Positions 15,838 to 23,749 of a stretch of DNA of 34,516 nucleotides are shown here, piece by piece (position 1 is the first letter of the stretch; the number at the start of each line of letters is the position of its first letter). The translations under genes and the position numbers were made by a program. This DNA comes from Roseovarius sp. UBA6167. GTDB lineage: Bacteria > Pseudomonadota > Alphaproteobacteria > Rhodobacterales > Rhodobacteraceae. Below the pieces are notes generated by a model. That model did no database searches, was not told the DNA's origin, and was given only the letters and a program-made list of their open reading frames with translations. The stretch covers positions 1 to 34,516 of the forward strand of contig DIUD01000046.1 in assembly GCA_002428225.1 (NCBI GenBank), read 5' to 3'.

Positions 15838-16734
15838 ATGAGCATGAAAAGCAAGCAGGGGCGCGGGCTCGGGCGCGGTCTGTCGGCCTTGATGGCCGAC
15901 GTAAAGGATGCCGCGCCCGCGCCGGACAACGAGCGCCGCGCGGCCGACCTGATGGTCCCAGTCGAAAGGATTCATCCGAACCCCGACCAGCCGCGCCGTT
16001 ATTTCGACGCCGAAGCACTCAATGATCTCGCCCGCTCCATTGGCGAAAAGGGCATCATTCAGCCGCTTATCGTTCGCGCGAGCCCGCGAGAGACGGGGGC
16101 CTACGAGATCGTCGCCGGAGAGCGCCGCTGGCGCGCGGCGCAAATGGCGCAACTGCATGAGATCCCGGTGCTTGTTCGCGATTTCACGGATACGGAGGTG
16201 CTGGAAGTCGCTATTATCGAGAACATTCAGCGCGCTGACCTCAACCCCGTTGAAGAGGCTGCCGGTTACAGCCAATTGATGACGAAATTCGGGCATACCC
16301 AGGAAAAACTCGCCGAGGTTCTGGGCAAGAGCCGCAGCCATATCGCCAATGCCGTGCGCCTGCTGACCCTGCCCGACGAAGTGCAGAGCTATCTCCGTGA
16401 CGGCCGCCTTTCCGCCGGGCACGCACGCGCGCTCATCACCGTGCCCGATGCCGTGACGCTTGCGCGCAAGGTGATCCGCAAGGGCCTGTCGGTGCGGGAA
16501 ACCGAAAAGCTCGCCCGCATGGCGACGGGCGGCAAGGCGGATATGAACAACGCGAAATCAAAGCGAAAGGTTGAGAAAGACCCCGATACCAGGGCGCTCG
16601 AATCCGATCTTTCCGCCGCGCTCTCGATGAGCGTCAGCATTGACCACAGACCGGGAAACGAGCATGGCGCCCTGACGATCCGTTACCAATCGCTTGACGA
16701 TCTCGACCGGCTCATGGCGCTCTTGAGCGCGTGA
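15838..16734 (+). CDS. parB: Chromosome partitioning protein ParB (Spo0J)
   Basis: 298 residues. The N-terminal ParA-interaction segment is GRGLGRGLSALMADV. The ParB/Srx CTPase domain has VERIHPNPDQPRRYF, GERRWRAA (94-101) and IIENIQRADLNPVEEA. A helix-turn-helix in HTQEKLAEVLGKSRSHIANAVRLL (153-176) recognises parS. The C-terminal dimerisation domain ends ALTIRYQSLDDLDRLMALL. ATG 15838 has GGGAG upstream and lies 16 nt after parA. Both parS sites are within 4.5 kb upstream. The stop is one base from the convergent hemW stop. Confidence 0.96.
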   Translation: MSMKSKQGRGLGRGLSALMADVKDAAPAPDNERRAADLMVPVERIHPNPDQPRRYFDAEALNDLARSIGEKGIIQPLIVRASPRETGAYEIVAGERRWRAAQMAQLHEIPVLVRDFTDTEVLEVAIIENIQRADLNPVEEAAGYSQLMTKFGHTQEKLAEVLGKSRSHIANAVRLLTLPDEVQSYLRDGRLSAGHARALITVPDAVTLARKVIRKGLSVRETEKLARMATGGKADMNNAKSKRKVEKDPDTRALESDLSAALSMSVSIDHRPGNEHGALTIRYQSLDDLDRLMALLSA

Positions 16735-16735
16735 C

Positions 16736-17890
16736 TCAGGGCAGCAGTTCGCAGATCACCGCGTTGAGCACCGCGCGCCCGCTCTCGGTGGCGCGCAGCC
16801 GCCCGGTTTCGACGCTGACCATGCCGAGGTCTTGCAGATGCGCGACCGCCCCGGCATCGAGCGGCGCACCCGAAAGACGCGCGAACCGCGCCATGTCGAT
16901 CCCCTCGCTGAGGCGTAGCCCCATCAACAGAAACTCGGTCGCCTGTTCGTGAGCCGGCAGCGGAGCGCGCAGCGATTCGCCCGATCCGTGCTCGGCGCGC
17001 GCCAGCCATTCCCCCGGCATTTGCCAGGCTTCGGTCGCATGGCGCACCCCGTCCAGCGTCAGCCGCCCATGCGCGCCCGGGCCGATCCCGACATAATCGC
17101 CACAGCGCCAGTAAATCAGGTTGTGTCGCGATTCCGCGCCTGGCCTCGCGTGGTTCGACACCTCATAGGCGCCAAGGCCGGCAGCGGTGCAGATATCCTG
17201 CGTCGCCTGATACATGTCGGCGGCAAGTTCCTCCTGGGGAAGGCCGCGCAGTTTGCCCGCGGCGTAGCGCGCGCCAAAGGCGGTGCCGGACTCGATGGTA
17301 AGCTGATAGAGTGAGAGGTGATCCACCGCCAGATCGAGCGCGCGGCGCAGCTCCTCGCGCCAGTCGGCCAATGTCTGATCCTGGCGGGCATAGATCAGGT
17401 CAAAGCTCGTTCTCTCGAAGTATTTTCGTGCGATTTCATAGGCTTGGATGGCGTCCGCGACCGAATGTAACCGCCCCAACCGCCTTAAATCCGCATCGTT
17501 GAGGGCCTGAACGCCCAGCGAAACCCGCGTGATTCCGGCATCGGCATAGCCCGCAAACCGCCCCGCCTCGACCGAGGTCGGGTTGGCCTCCAGCGTGATT
17601 TCAGGATCGTTCGCCATGGGCCAGGAAGCGCGGGCCGCCTCGATGATCGCGGCAACCGTTTCGGGTGGCATCAGGCTTGGCGTGCCGCCGCCGAAAAAGA
17701 TCGAGTTGAGTACGCGATGCGGCACCAGTTCGGCCGAACGCGCGATTTCGCGCAGGTAGGCCACGCGCCAGCGGGCATGATCGACCGAGGCCGACACATG
17801 GCTGTTGAAATCGCAATACGGACATTTCGCCTGACAGAAGGGCCAGTGCACGTAGAGGCCAAAGCCTCCCTCTCGCCAATCCTCAGCCAA
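16736..17890 (-). CDS. hemW: Radical SAM heme chaperone HemW (HemN-like)
   Basis: About 384 residues. The radical SAM cluster motif CQAKCPYCDF gives Cys19, Cys23 and Cys26 followed by Phe28, the CxxxCxxCxF pattern of HemW; true HemN has CxC at the end. FFGGGTPSLM, TLEANPTS, RVSLGVQALND and HLSLYQLTIESGT follow. HemW is thought to insert heme into respiratory enzymes, so I do not call it coproporphyrinogen oxidase. Start: a TTG at 17890 overlaps the rdgB stop by 8 nt and gives [19 protein letters not shown], which fits relatives; no ATG is suitably placed. Last gene of rph-rdgB-hemW. Confidence 0.9.
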   Translation of the reverse strand: MAEDWREGGFGLYVHWPFCQAKCPYCDFNSHVSASVDHARWRVAYLREIARSAELVPHRVLNSIFFGGGTPSLMPPETVAAIIEAARASWPMANDPEITLEANPTSVEAGRFAGYADAGITRVSLGVQALNDADLRRLGRLHSVADAIQAYEIARKYFERTSFDLIYARQDQTLADWREELRRALDLAVDHLSLYQLTIESGTAFGARYAAGKLRGLPQEELAADMYQATQDICTAAGLGAYEVSNHARPGAESRHNLIYWRCGDYVGIGPGAHGRLTLDGVRHATEAWQMPGEWLARAEHGSGESLRAPLPAHEQATEFLLMGLRLSEGIDMARFARLSGAPLDAGAVAHLQDLGMVSVETGRLRATESGRAVLNAVICELLP

Positions 17891-18491
17891 AGCAACTACC
17901 AATGAACTTGCGGAACGCCTCGGCGCGATGGCTGATCCGGTTCTTTTCCCAGCGATCCATTTCCGCAAAGGTCACATCGTATCCTTCGGGCTGAAAGATC
18001 GGATCATAGCCATGGCCTTCGGTCCCGCGCATCGGCCAGACCACCCAGCCATCGACCGTGCCCTCGAACACCTCGTCATGCCCGTCAGGCCAGGCCAGCA
18101 CGAGCGTGCAGCAGAACCGTGCCGTCCAGGGCTGACGTGCCTTGTTCTCAAGTAGCATGTCATGAACGCGCGTCATCGCCATGACAAAATCCCGACCCGT
18201 CGCCGTTTCGGCCCAATCGGCGGTATGAACTCCCGGCGCACCGCCCAGCGCATCGATTTCGATCCCTGAATCATCGGCCAGCGCGGGCAGGCCGGTGGCG
18301 CGGGCTGCCGCGTGTGCCTTGATCCGGGCGTTGCCGAGGAACGTGGTCTCGGTCTCGTCGGGTTCGGGGAGGTTCCGTTCCGCCGCGCCGATCACGCGCA
18401 CGCCATAGGGCTGTAGAAGATGCGCGATCTCCTCCAGCTTGCCGGCGTTATGGGTCGCCACCAGCAGCGTATCGCCCGAGAACTTACGCAC
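17883..18491 (-). CDS. rdgB: RdgB/HAM1 family non-canonical purine NTP pyrophosphatase
   Basis: 202 residues. N-terminal [18 protein letters not shown] (the THNxGK signature), then [49 protein letters not shown] (the DDSG motif), and near the end [20 protein letters not shown] and [12 protein letters not shown]. It hydrolyses dITP/XTP to keep them out of DNA. The start is a GTG at 18491 overlapping the rph stop by 8 nt (GTGCGTAA); the earlier in-frame ATG lies inside rph. Middle gene of the operon. Together with maf and mutS it adds to a mutation-avoidance theme, which may be chance. Confidence 0.93.
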   Translation of the reverse strand: MRKFSGDTLLVATHNAGKLEEIAHLLQPYGVRVIGAAERNLPEPDETETTFLGNARIKAHAAARATGLPALADDSGIEIDALGGAPGVHTADWAETATGRDFVMAMTRVHDMLLENKARQPWTARFCCTLVLAWPDGHDEVFEGTVDGWVVWPMRGTEGHGYDPIFQPEGYDVTFAEMDRWEKNRISHRAEAFRKFIGSCFG

Positions 18492-19200
18492 CGACCGCCT
18501 CGCGCTGCCTGGCGACCAGTTCGCCCACGCCCTTTTCCGCCAGATCAAGCAGTGCGTTCATCTGCGCCCGGCTATAGGTCGTGCCCTCGGCGCTCATCTG
18601 AACCTCGATAAGCCGCCCGGAGCCGGTCATGATGAAATTGCCGTCAACGCCCGCTGCGCTGTCCTCGGGATAATCGAGATCGAGCACCGGCTGGCCCGCA
18701 TAGATACCGCAGGAAACGGCCGCAACGGGATCGACCATCGGATCGCTGAGCACATCGCCTGTCTTCATCAGCTTGCCCACCGCCACCCGCAGCGCGACCC
18801 ATCCCCCGGTGATCGAGGCGCAGCGCGTGCCGCCATCGGCCTGGATCACGTCGCAATCGACGGTGATCTGCCGCTCGCCGAGCGCCACCCGGTCCACGCC
18901 GGCGCGCAAGCTGCGCCCGATCAGGCGCTGGATCTCGACCGTGCGCCCGCCCTGCTTGCCCACGGCGGCCTCACGCCGCATCCGGCTGTTGGTCGAGCGC
19001 GGCAGCATCCCGTATTCCGCCGTCACCCAGCCAAGCCCCGTGCCCTTCACGAACGGCGGCACCCGCTCGTCGATCGTCGCCGTGCACAGCACATGGGTAT
19101 CGCCCATCCGGATCAGGCAGGAACCTTCGGCATGTTTCAAAACCCCGGTTTCGATTGAAACCGCGCGCATCTCGCTTAAATCTCTTCCCGAAGGCCGCAT
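18484..19200 (-). CDS. rph: Ribonuclease PH
   Basis: 238 residues, standard length. [12 protein letters not shown] at the start, then [87 protein letters not shown] and [22 protein letters not shown]. It is a phosphorolytic 3' exonuclease that trims tRNA ends. ATG 19200 follows a GGGG-containing ribosome site. First gene of rph-rdgB-hemW, divergent from hrcA across 117 nt. A predicted promoter is at 19229-19256. Confidence 0.95.
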   Translation of the reverse strand: MRPSGRDLSEMRAVSIETGVLKHAEGSCLIRMGDTHVLCTATIDERVPPFVKGTGLGWVTAEYGMLPRSTNSRMRREAAVGKQGGRTVEIQRLIGRSLRAGVDRVALGERQITVDCDVIQADGGTRCASITGGWVALRVAVGKLMKTGDVLSDPMVDPVAAVSCGIYAGQPVLDLDYPEDSAAGVDGNFIMTGSGRLIEVQMSAEGTTYSRAQMNALLDLAEKGVGELVARQREAVGA

Positions 19201-19228
19201 TTCTGTCCCCTTGTGCTGACAGGGCGGG

Positions 19229-19256
19229 GATATATGGGGCCGGTCCCTGATGGCAA
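19229..19256 (-). promoter_or_regulatory. Predicted sigma-70 promoter of rph
   Basis: Read on the minus strand: -35 TTGCCA (19256-19251), 16-bp spacer, -10 TATATC (19234-19229). The predicted start is about 20 nt before the rph ATG. It lies in the short divergent gap with hrcA. I found no convincing heat-shock promoter or CIRCE repeat for hrcA in the same gap. Confidence 0.4.
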
Positions 19257-19317
19257 GCCCGATTGACCTTTGGCCGAACCCGTCTTTACTGCTCGATTGA
19301 CCAGGAGGCACGCGTGA

Positions 19318-20388
19318 ATGTCTGACGCCAGCACCATCCTCGATCAGCTCAACGATCGTTCGCGCGAGGTGTTTCGCCGCGTGGTAGAGGGATATCTCGC
19401 CTCCGGCGATCCCGTCGGTTCGCGCACCCTTACCCGGGATTTCAGCGAAAAGATCAGCGCCGCGACGATCCGCAACGTGATGCAGGACCTTGAATACATG
19501 GGCCTTCTCGGCAGCCCGCATATCAGCGCAGGGCGCGTACCGACGCAGGAGGGTCTGCGCATGTTCGTCGATGGCCTGCTCGAAGTGGGCGGGCTGGAGG
19601 ATAGCGACCGGGAATTGATCGACGCCACCGTGACAAGCAATTCCAGCGACGTGACCGGGTTGCTCGACCGCGTTGGCTCTGCTCTTTCGGGCGTCACCCG
19701 AAGCGCCTCGCTGGTTCTGGCCCCCAAGCATGAGGCGCCGATCAAGCATATCGAATTCGTCAGTCTGGCCCATGACCGCGCGCTCGTGGTGCTGGTCTTT
19801 GCTGACGGGCATGTGGAAAACCGTCTTTTTACCCCGCCCCCCGGCCAGACCCCAAGCTCGATGCGCGAGGCGGCGAATTTTCTCAATTCACTGGTCGAGG
19901 GCAAGACGCTCTCGGACATGCGGCGCCGTGTCGCCAGCGAAATCTCGGCGCGGCGTCAGGAAATCGACCAGCTTGCCCATGCCCTTGTCGAGAGCGGGCT
20001 TGCCGTCTGGCACGAGGAAGGGGACAGCCAGGAGCGGCTGATCGTGCGCGGACGGGCGAATCTGATCGACGCCGGGGTGGATGAGGCCGATCTGGAGCGC
20101 ATCCGTATCCTTTTCGACGATCTGGAGCGCAAGCGCGACATCGCAGAATTCCTGGAACGCGCCGACGAAGGCGACGGAGTGCGCATTTTTATCGGCTCGG
20201 AGAACAAACTTTTTTCACTTTCGGGTTCCTCTTTGGTGGTCTCTCCATATATGAACGCGGACCGTAAGATCATTGGCGCGGTCGGTGTCATTGGGCCCAC
20301 GCGCCTCAACTACGGGCGTATCGTGCCGATCGTGGATTACACGGCGCAGCTTGTGGGCAGGCTGATCTCCGACCGGAGTGAGAGGTGA
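19318..20388 (+). CDS. hrcA: Heat-inducible transcription repressor HrcA
   Basis: 356 residues. The N-terminal winged helix-turn-helix contains [62 protein letters not shown], a hallmark of HrcA. The GAF-like dimerisation domain follows, and the C-terminus includes [19 protein letters not shown]. HrcA represses groESL-type operons at CIRCE elements, but none is visible here, so its targets must lie elsewhere. ATG 19318 has a strong AGGAGG at 19303-19308. grpE follows 3 nt after the stop, a common hrcA-grpE arrangement. Confidence 0.95.
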   Translation: MSDASTILDQLNDRSREVFRRVVEGYLASGDPVGSRTLTRDFSEKISAATIRNVMQDLEYMGLLGSPHISAGRVPTQEGLRMFVDGLLEVGGLEDSDRELIDATVTSNSSDVTGLLDRVGSALSGVTRSASLVLAPKHEAPIKHIEFVSLAHDRALVVLVFADGHVENRLFTPPPGQTPSSMREAANFLNSLVEGKTLSDMRRRVASEISARRQEIDQLAHALVESGLAVWHEEGDSQERLIVRGRANLIDAGVDEADLERIRILFDDLERKRDIAEFLERADEGDGVRIFIGSENKLFSLSGSSLVVSPYMNADRKIIGAVGVIGPTRLNYGRIVPIVDYTAQLVGRLISDRSER

Positions 20389-20391
20389 AAG

Positions 20392-20970
20392 ATGGCAGAG
20401 CCAAAAGAAGATAGCTTTCTTGATGATATCGAGGAGGCCGCCGCCGAGGAACGGGAGCTTGGCGAGGCTGAGGGGGCCAGTGAGGTGTCCGAGATCGACG
20501 CGCTGCGGGCCGAGCGCGACGCACTTCAGGACCGCTTCATGCGCGCGCTCGCCGATGCCGAGAACGCGCGCAAACGCTCGGACAAGGACCGCCGCGAGGC
20601 CGAGCAATACGGCAGTTCGCGCCTCGCGCGTGACATGCTGCCGGTGCATGACGGCCTCAGGCGCGCGCTTGACGCCATCACCGAGGAGCAGCGCGCCACT
20701 TCCGCCGCCTTGGTGGAGGGGATCGAGTTGACGCTGCGCGAGCTTGTGAACGTGTTTTCCAAGCACGGCATCACCGTGATCGACCCGCAGCCGGGCGAGA
20801 AATTCGACCCCCGTCATCACGAGGCAATGTTCGAGGCCCCCGTTCCCGGCACCAGGGCGGGCGAGATCATCCAGGTCTCGGCGCAGGGCTTCATGCTGCA
20901 CGATCGCATCCTGCGCCCGGCGCAGGTGGGTGTGTCGTCCAATCGTGAAGAGGCATCCGAGCGGGGCTAA
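20392..20970 (+). CDS. grpE: Nucleotide exchange factor GrpE
   Basis: 192 residues. An acidic N-terminus leads into a long helix, LRAERDALQDRFMRALADAENARKRSDKDRREAEQYG, then the family core LARDMLPVHDGLRRAL, followed by the beta domain IDPQPGEKFDPRHHEAMFEAPVPGTRAGEIIQVSAQGFMLHDRILRPAQVGVS. It drives ADP release from DnaK. GAGG precedes the ATG. The stop TAA overlaps the stop of the convergent mutS by 4 nt (20967-20970), so no terminator separates them. Confidence 0.95.
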   Translation: MAEPKEDSFLDDIEEAAAEERELGEAEGASEVSEIDALRAERDALQDRFMRALADAENARKRSDKDRREAEQYGSSRLARDMLPVHDGLRRALDAITEEQRATSAALVEGIELTLRELVNVFSKHGITVIDPQPGEKFDPRHHEAMFEAPVPGTRAGEIIQVSAQGFMLHDRILRPAQVGVSSNREEASERG

Positions 20971-23618
20971 CCGGCCCCGTCCACCAGCGCCTTCAGCTCA
21001 TAGATGAGGTCGAGCGCCGCGCGCGGGCTGAGCGTGTCGGGCATCACCTGCGCCAGCCGCTGTTCCACGTCCGACCGGGTCCGTGCCGCCGGCACGGGCG
21101 CGGCTGGCGCGGCAGCGAAAAGCGGCAGGTCGTCGATCAGCGCCTTGCGCGCCGCCCCCCCCTCGCGCTCGCCCTTTTCCAGGGCGTCGAGCACCACCCT
21201 TGCGCGTGCCACCACCGCCTCGGGCAGCCCTGCAAGCCGCGCCACCTGCACGCCATAGCTGCGATCCGCTGCGCCGCGCCGCACCTCGTGCAGAAAGATC
21301 ACCTCGCCGTCGTGTTCCTTGACGCTGACCGTGGCGTTGGCCACCCGGTCGAGCCGCTCGCTCAGCCCGGTCAACTCGTGGTAATGGGTGGCAAAAAGCG
21401 CGCGGCAGCCGTTCACGTCATGCAGGTGCTCCAGCGTCGCCCAGGCGATCGACAGCCCGTCATAGGTCGCCGTGCCGCGCCCGATCTCGTCCAGGATCAC
21501 CAGTGCCCGCGCATCCGCCTGGTTGAGGATCGCCGCCGTCTCGACCATCTCCACCATGAAGGTCGAGCGCCCCCGCGCCAGATCGTCAGAGGCACCCACG
21601 CGGCTGAAAAGCTGGCTGACCATCCCGATATGCGCCCGTCGCGCGGGCACATGGCTTCCCATCTGTGCCAGCAGCGCAATCAGCGCGTTCTGCCGCAGGA
21701 AGGTCGATTTCCCGGCCATGTTCGGCCCGGTCACAAGCCAGATGTCGCTCTCGCCCCCCAGACCGCAGTCGTTGGCGATGAACGGCGCGCCGCCTTGCGC
21801 GCGCAGGCTACGCTCCACCACGGGATGCCGTCCGCCCTCGATGAACAGCGCGCGGCTCTCGTCCACCTCGGGCGCGCACCAGTTTTCGCTCACAGACAAA
21901 TCGGCCAGCGCCATCGCAAGGTCCAGCTCCGCCAGCCCCCGCGTCGTCTGTGCAATCTCCGCCGACTTGTCCAGAATAGCGGCTTTCAGGCCGTCATAGA
22001 GCCGCTTTTCAATCTCGATTGCCCGCCCGCCCGCGTTCAGGATCCGGCTTTCCATCTCGGTCAGGCGCGGCGTCGTAAAGCGCAGTTGGTTGGCCGTCGT
22101 CTGCCGGTGCCTGAAGGTCTCGCTCAGCGGGGGCGCAAGCATCCGTTCCGCGTGGGTTGCCGTGACCTCGATGAAATAGCCCAGCACATTGTTGTGCCTG
22201 ATCTTGAGCGAGGTAATGCCCGTTTCCTCGATATACTCGCCCTGCATCGCGGCGATGATGCCGCGCCCCTCGTCGCGCAAGCGCCGCGCCTCGTCGAGAT
22301 CGGCGTCGAAACCGGCCGCGATGAACCCGCCATCGCGCACCAGAAGCGGTGGTTCGGCCACCAGCGCCCGATCGAGCCGGTCGCACAGCGCCTCGTGCCC
22401 CGCCAAGCCTGCCGCCGCCTCGCGCAGCATCTCGGGCAGATCCAGCCCGTCCAGCCGCGCCGCAATCTCTGCCGCCTGCATCAGCCCGTTGCGGATCGCT
22501 GCCAGGTCGCGCGGCCCGCCCCGGTCCAGCCCCAGCCGCGACAGCGCGCGGTCGAGGTCCGGCACCCGCCGCAGCGCGTCGCGCAGATCCTCGCGCAGCC
22601 GCGATTGTTCCACCGCGAAATCAACCGCCGCAAGCCTTGCCCGCACCACGTCGCGCACGAGGCTCGGGCTTGACAGGCGCCGCTCCAGCAGCCGCCCGCC
22701 CGCCGCCGTCACCGTCCGGTCGATGGTTGCCAGCAGCGATCCGGCCCGCCGACCGTCAAGCGCGTGGGTCAGTTCCAGGTTGCGCCGTGTCGCGGCGTCG
22801 ATCTGCATGACCCGGCTGGCCTGCTCGCGCACCGGCACCTGCAAGCGTGGCAGCTTGCCCTTCTGGGTGATCTCCAGCCATTCGACAATCGCCCCCATCG
22901 CCGCCAGTTCGGGCCGGGAGAAGGTGCCGAAAGCCTCGAGCGTGGCCACCCGAAAGAGCGCACAGAGCCGCCTTTCCGCCCCCGTGCTGTCAAACGCCGC
23001 CATGCCCAGCGCGGTGAGCGCCGCACCGCACTCGGCCACCGTTCCCGCCATGGCGGGCTCGTCGGCCTCCGATACGACCACCTCGCGCGGGATCAGCCGC
23101 GCCAGTTCCGGCCCCAGCCGCGCGGGCGAGAGCGCCATGACGTGAAACGCGCCCGTGGAAATATCCACCCAGGCCAGTGCCGCCTCGCCGCGCACCTGCG
23201 CGAAAGCGGCCAGGTAATTGTGCCGCCGCGCATCGAGCAGGCTTTCTTCGGTTAACGTGCCGGGGGTCACAAGCCGCACGACCTCGCGCCGCACCACCGA
23301 TTTCGAGCCGCGCTTCTTCGCCTCTGCCGGATCCTCCATCTGTTCGCAGACGGCGACGCGAAACCCCTTGCGGATGAGCGTCAGCAGATAGCCCTCGGCG
23401 GAATGGACCGGCACGCCGCACATGGCGATATCCTCGCCCAGATGCTTGCCCCGCTTGGTCAGCGCGATATCGAGCGCCTCGGCCGCCGTCACCGCATCGT
23501 CGAGAAACAGCTCGTAGAAATCCCCCATCCGGTAGAACAGGAGCGCGTCCGGGTATTGCGCCTTGATTTCCATATATTGCGCCATCATCGGCGTGACGCT
23601 CGATACTGTCTCGCTCAA
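20967..23618 (-). CDS. mutS: DNA mismatch repair protein MutS
   Basis: About 883 residues, full length. N-terminal mismatch-binding FYRMGDFYELF (Phe-x-Glu). The ATPase is near residue 630 with Walker A GPNMAGKSTFLRQ, then GRSTFMVEMVETA, VILDEIGRGTATYDGLSIAWA and ATHYHEL. A C-terminal tail with a helix (LSPRAALDLIYELKALV) matches the tetramerisation region. Start is uncertain: I prefer TTG 23618 (MSETVSSVTPMMAQYM) because GGGGG lies just upstream. A GTG at 23654 would add 12 residues, and the ATG at 23588 lacks a ribosome site. Confidence 0.95.
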   Translation of the reverse strand: MSETVSSVTPMMAQYMEIKAQYPDALLFYRMGDFYELFLDDAVTAAEALDIALTKRGKHLGEDIAMCGVPVHSAEGYLLTLIRKGFRVAVCEQMEDPAEAKKRGSKSVVRREVVRLVTPGTLTEESLLDARRHNYLAAFAQVRGEAALAWVDISTGAFHVMALSPARLGPELARLIPREVVVSEADEPAMAGTVAECGAALTALGMAAFDSTGAERRLCALFRVATLEAFGTFSRPELAAMGAIVEWLEITQKGKLPRLQVPVREQASRVMQIDAATRRNLELTHALDGRRAGSLLATIDRTVTAAGGRLLERRLSSPSLVRDVVRARLAAVDFAVEQSRLREDLRDALRRVPDLDRALSRLGLDRGGPRDLAAIRNGLMQAAEIAARLDGLDLPEMLREAAAGLAGHEALCDRLDRALVAEPPLLVRDGGFIAAGFDADLDEARRLRDEGRGIIAAMQGEYIEETGITSLKIRHNNVLGYFIEVTATHAERMLAPPLSETFRHRQTTANQLRFTTPRLTEMESRILNAGGRAIEIEKRLYDGLKAAILDKSAEIAQTTRGLAELDLAMALADLSVSENWCAPEVDESRALFIEGGRHPVVERSLRAQGGAPFIANDCGLGGESDIWLVTGPNMAGKSTFLRQNALIALLAQMGSHVPARRAHIGMVSQLFSRVGASDDLARGRSTFMVEMVETAAILNQADARALVILDEIGRGTATYDGLSIAWATLEHLHDVNGCRALFATHYHELTGLSERLDRVANATVSVKEHDGEVIFLHEVRRGAADRSYGVQVARLAGLPEAVVARARVVLDALEKGEREGGAARKALIDDLPLFAAAPAAPVPAARTRSDVEQRLAQVMPDTLSPRAALDLIYELKALVDGAG

Positions 23619-23749
23619 CGCTGCCCCCTTGTCGCTGGCGTGAACCTTACCCACCGCCCCGCCCCGGCGAAAGCCCCTTCGCGCCTTTCAGTTGAGGCGC
23701 GGCGCAAGCGTCGCTATGGAAGTGTAATCCCTGTTTGAAAGTCCGCCCG

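Noticed and set aside
19201..19317. CIRCE operator or RpoH promoter upstream of hrcA
   Set aside because: No TTAGCACTC/GAGTGCTAA inverted repeat. TTGACC at 19263 has no acceptable -10 element at normal spacing.
21288..22673. Long plus-strand frame (461 codons) inside mutS
   Set aside because: Antisense of conserved MutS motifs; composition typical of a shadow frame.
23144..23155. Third parS-like sequence inside mutS (GACGTGAAACGC)
   Set aside because: Only one half of the palindrome is present.
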